Positions 7,269 through 9,025 of a stretch of 9,025 bases of DNA are shown in pieces. The stretch covers positions 1 through 9,025 of the forward strand of contig JALNVT010000089.1 of assembly GCA_023231265.1 (NCBI GenBank), in the 5' to 3' direction. How positions within the stretch are numbered: the stretch's first letter is position 1; each line of letters begins with the position of its first letter. The stretch comes from Sphaerochaetaceae bacterium. GTDB lineage: Bacteria; Spirochaetota; Spirochaetia; Sphaerochaetales; Sphaerochaetaceae. The translations under genes were made by a program, and so were the position numbers. Below the pieces are notes generated by a model that worked only from the letters and a program-made list of their open reading frames with translations, ran no database searches and was not told the origin of the DNA.

Positions 7269-8318
7269 TTATTTAACACGAGATGGTACTGTTGATACAA
7301 CAATGTCACCGCTAACGATTTTAGCTGTAGCCTCTGCTACTGCAGTTAAAATGTCATCTGTTAGGTTAGGATTTTCATCTGGTAGGCCAACGCCACCTTT
7401 AGCTAAGTCAAATACAATTTCTTGACCGCCAGGGAAGTTACCTTCATTTGCCATCTTAGCAACATCATATGCAGCTACATCAACTCTTTTTAAATCTGAT
7501 GTTAAGATAACAGAATTTGTTCCATCATAGATACCTTCTTCATATTGGTCTCTATCAACACCAATGATCCAAACGTTTTGGCCATTGACTCTTCTGTCTT
7601 TAGCTTCTTTAATACAACCATTACCAGTTGCACCAGCTACAGAGAAGATTACTTTTACACCTTCATCATATAATTTTGATGCAAGTGTTTGACCTTTTTG
7701 AGTGTCCATGAATGAATTAGGAATTTCAGTTAATAATTCTAGGTTTGGGTCTACAGAGTGAATACCTGCTTCATAACCTGCTTCAAATAATTGCATTGTT
7801 GGGAAGTCCATTCCTAAAACCAAACCAATCTTTGTTGCGCCTTCTTTCTTTGACTGCATTGCAGCTGCAATACCAGCTAGGTAACCACCTTCGTTTGCAG
7901 AGAATGTTGCACTAACAACATTATCGAAACCAGATACAACAGTATCTAAGATCAAGAATTTCTGCTCTGGGTAATTTCCAGCAACTTCTTCAATAGCTTT
8001 ATCGAATAAGAAACCAGGAGCTGTTATAAGAGTTTTGCCTTCATCTGCGAATGTTGAAAGGTTTGGTACATAATCAGCATCAGCTGTTGATTGTAAGTAT
8101 TTTGCATCACCACCAACTTCTTCTGCATATTTCACAGAACCTTCCCAAGTACCTTGGTTGAAAGATCTATCATCAACTCCACCTGTATCAGTTACAACAC
8201 CAACAGTGAAATCTGATTTTGTAGAATCTGACTCTTTGGTCTCTTTATTACCATTTGCAAAAACAGAAGTACTAAATACTAATGTTAAAGTTAATAGACT
8301 AATCAATAATCTTTTCAT
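7269..8318 (-). CDS. bmpA: BMP-family (PnrA/BmpA-like) periplasmic nucleoside-binding protein
   Basis: This is the substrate-binding subunit that captures nucleosides, probably purine nucleosides by analogy with Treponema PnrA, and delivers them to the permeases encoded downstream. The 349-residue protein starts with a signal peptide (residues 1-21, ending V-F-A) followed by a polar linker. Family motifs are DRSFNQ (50-55), GVDRDQ (253-258, whose Asp is expected to contact the ribose) and TSDLKR (273-278). The central stretch FSANEGGYLAG (139-149) also fits. There is no cysteine near the signal peptide; the only cysteine is residue 235, so this is not a lipoprotein, unlike PnrA, TmpC and BmpA. 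The ATG at 8318 is preferred over an in-frame GTG at 8333 because GAGGGA (8331-8326) lies seven bases before it, overlapping that GTG. It is the first gene of the operon and is followed by a strong hairpin. Confidence 0.94.
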   Translation of the reverse strand: MKRLLISLLTLTLVFSTSVFANGNKETKESDSTKSDFTVGVVTDTGGVDDRSFNQGTWEGSVKYAEEVGGDAKYLQSTADADYVPNLSTFADEGKTLITAPGFLFDKAIEEVAGNYPEQKFLILDTVVSGFDNVVSATFSANEGGYLAGIAAAMQSKKEGATKIGLVLGMDFPTMQLFEAGYEAGIHSVDPNLELLTEIPNSFMDTQKGQTLASKLYDEGVKVIFSVAGATGNGCIKEAKDRRVNGQNVWIIGVDRDQYEEGIYDGTNSVILTSDLKRVDVAAYDVAKMANEGNFPGGQEIVFDLAKGGVGLPDENPNLTDDILTAVAEATAKIVSGDIVVSTVPSRVK

Positions 8319-8387
8319 ATTCTTTTCCCTCACTTGAATTTGTACTTTGAACCTAGTTTCTAGTATCCAAAAAATACGTATTGAGCA

Positions 8388-8393
8388 AGTATA
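8388..8393 (-). promoter_or_regulatory. Candidate -10 box (TATACT), proximal promoter of the nucleoside operon
   Basis: TATACT on the minus strand matches the -10 consensus at five of six positions and would start transcription about 60 bases before the binding protein gene. The spacing-appropriate -35 region falls in a T-run and is poor, which suggests an activator-dependent promoter or a wrong call. In AT-rich DNA such matches arise by chance. Confidence 0.3.
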
Positions 8394-8424
8394 AAGGAAA
8401 AATCAGTAAAAAAAAAGGAATATT

Positions 8425-8442
8425 TTTTCACAAATGTGTAAA
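8425..8442. promoter_or_regulatory. 18-base palindrome, candidate operator
   Basis: TTTTCACA-AA-TGTGTAAA has eight-base arms with one mismatched pair. It lies upstream of the proximal candidate -10 box, where an activator or repressor could bind. The inner order (CACA then TGTG) is inverted relative to a CRP/FNR site (TGTGA then TCACA), so I do not assign it to that family. Confidence 0.3.
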
Positions 8443-8571
8443 TAATGAAGTTTCAATAAAGTGCCATTTTTTAATTTTAATGATAAATTTCAAACAACTT
8501 ATTGATTTATGCACCGAATAAGATACAAAAACATACATATTACAAATAAGTATTTTTTTTCTATATAACAA

Positions 8572-8577
8572 ATTATA
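8572..8577 (-). promoter_or_regulatory. Candidate -10 box (TATAAT), distal promoter of the nucleoside operon
   Basis: This is a perfect -10 hexamer on the minus strand, with only a weak -35 (TAGTTT-like) 17 bases upstream. Use of this promoter would give a leader of about 250 bases before the binding protein. The palindrome at 8604-8619 lies directly upstream of its -35 position. The AT-rich background makes chance occurrence likely. Confidence 0.3.
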
Positions 8578-8603
8578 TATTGAATATCTGGTAAAACTAT
8601 TAC

Positions 8604-8619
8604 AAGTAATCGTTTACTT
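8604..8619. promoter_or_regulatory. Candidate LacI-family operator (palindrome with central CG)
   Basis: On the minus strand the 16-mer AAGTAAACGATTACTT is a palindrome about a central CG with one mismatched pair. That layout is typical of LacI/GalR-family operators such as the ribose repressor type, which resemble TGTAAACGTTTACA. It lies upstream of a TATAAT hexamer and ahead of a nucleoside uptake operon, a plausible target for a ribose- or nucleoside-responsive repressor. It could also simply form a hairpin in a transcript from the ATPase gene. No regulator gene is visible in the window. Confidence 0.4.
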
Positions 8620-8703
8620 AGGGAAATAATAAAATTACTTCAATTTTATAAAAAAAACTTAAAAAATTTTTTATAATTTTTAGGATTTTCTTGTTTTGTC
8701 TAC

Positions 8704-9025
8704 CTAACTTTCAAGTTCTGAGTACAACAAATTTAGTTTATTAGATACATTTTTAGCAGTGGTTGTGTGGTCCCTCTCCTCAAGATAATACAAAGAAACT
8801 GGAACAGCCTCATTTGATTGCTTTTCTTCAATTATAGATTGAATCATTTTGGGATTTGTTGTCACAACAATTGTGTTGATATTTAACTTCTCATACATGG
8901 TGAAAAATATCTGTGAGAGATATTCATACCACTGCAAATGAAGATTGGCAACTGGAGCATCCAAAATTAGAGTTCCATTTCTTTTTAGAGAGTTGTTCTC
9001 CAATAATCTTGCTATCATTGCAAAT
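8704..9025 (-). CDS. C-terminal part of an AAA/ABC-type ATPase (AAA_21-like) with degenerate motifs; 5' end beyond window
   Basis: The visible 106 codons look like the C-terminal end of an SMC/RecF-like AAA ATPase. They run through a Walker B-like segment LILDAPVANLHLQW, a helix, a strand with IVVTTNPKMI, and a C-terminal part LYYLEERDHTTTAKNVSNKLNLLY, which resembles the ends of AAA_21/AAA_15 proteins. In such proteins the usual forms are roughly LDEPEANLHPxW and THSPxxI. Here both acidic residues after the Walker B Asp are replaced (DAPV), and the switch His is replaced (TTNP). The frame is open to position 9025 with no stop, so the true start, Walker A and any effector domain are outside; an internal ATG at 9018 has no visible ribosome site and is unlikely to be the start. 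Partners and function cannot be told from this fragment. It may be an inactive or specialised ATPase. Confidence 0.6.
   Translation of the reverse strand, partial: FAMIARLLENNSLKRNGTLILDAPVANLHLQWYEYLSQIFFTMYEKLNINTIVVTTNPKMIQSIIEEKQSNEAVPVSLYYLEERDHTTTAKNVSNKLNLLYSELES

Larger units (their letters stand above)
8334..8703 (-). promoter_or_regulatory. AT-rich control region upstream of the nucleoside operon
   Basis: This 370-base non-coding stretch separates the ATPase gene end from the binding protein. It has no open reading frame with a ribosome site and matches no RNA family I recognise; in particular I cannot fit a purine riboswitch fold. It contains homopolymer A/T runs, including nine A residues at 8408-8416, two palindromes listed separately, and two possible -10 boxes: TATAAT (8577-8572) and TATACT (8393-8388). 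A small hairpin, CTAG-AAA-CTAG, lies near 8353-8363 in the likely leader. After the ATPase stop there is only an A/T-only inverted repeat (around 8650-8690) followed by a T-run, a weak terminator at best. The operon promoter must be in this region, but which candidate is used is not decided by the sequence. Confidence 0.6.

Noticed and set aside
8334..8703. Purine riboswitch ahead of the nucleoside operon
   Set aside because: I could not find the conserved loop and junction bases or a three-way junction; the stretch is mostly A/T with only short stems.
8641..8703. Strong terminator after the AAA-type ATPase gene
   Set aside because: Only an A/T-only inverted repeat (AAAAAATTTTTT) followed by a T-run is present, with no G-C pairs in the stem, so it is not supported as a strong terminator.

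Overview
The window is an AT-rich stretch of a bacterial chromosome in which every supported gene lies on the minus strand. The best guess for the source is an anaerobic, two-membraned bacterium, probably a spirochaete (Treponema/Sphaerochaeta-like). The reasons are the oxygen-sensitive glycyl radical enzyme, the soluble (non-lipoprotein) periplasmic binding protein, and its mature start A-NGNKE after a V-F-A signal peptidase site, a pattern I associate with spirochaetal binding proteins. The taxonomic call is inference and rests mainly on that signal peptide.

Layout in the direction of transcription, from right to left. (1) 9025-8704: the C-terminal end of an AAA/ABC-type ATPase gene with unusual active-site motifs, cut by the window edge. 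(2) 8703-8319: a very AT-rich non-coding region with candidate promoters, a LacI-family-like operator palindrome and a second palindrome. (3) 8318-1364: one apparent transcription unit with the order BMP-family nucleoside-binding protein, strong hairpin/attenuator, YjjI glycyl radical enzyme, YjjW-type radical SAM activase, tandem ATPase, permease 1, permease 2, terminator. The last five genes overlap or are separated by no more than 15 bases. (4) 1363-1215: terminator plus the leader of the next gene. (5) 1214-1: the aminopeptidase C gene (pepC), cut at the left edge before its stop.

The binding protein, ATPase and two permeases form a complete nucleoside uptake ABC transporter of the NupNOPQ/PnrABCDE type. 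The unusual element is the insertion of a glycyl radical enzyme and its activase between the binding protein and the ATPase. In E. coli, as I recall, yjjI and yjjW lie beside deoCABD, the deoxynucleoside breakdown operon. Finding the same pair inside a nucleoside transporter operon in a distant bacterium suggests that YjjI acts on a nucleoside or a nucleoside-derived compound under anoxic conditions. I know of no activity for YjjI that I can state with confidence, so this pair is the main lead in the window.

I see no CRISPR array, tRNA, rRNA, insertion sequence or phage gene.
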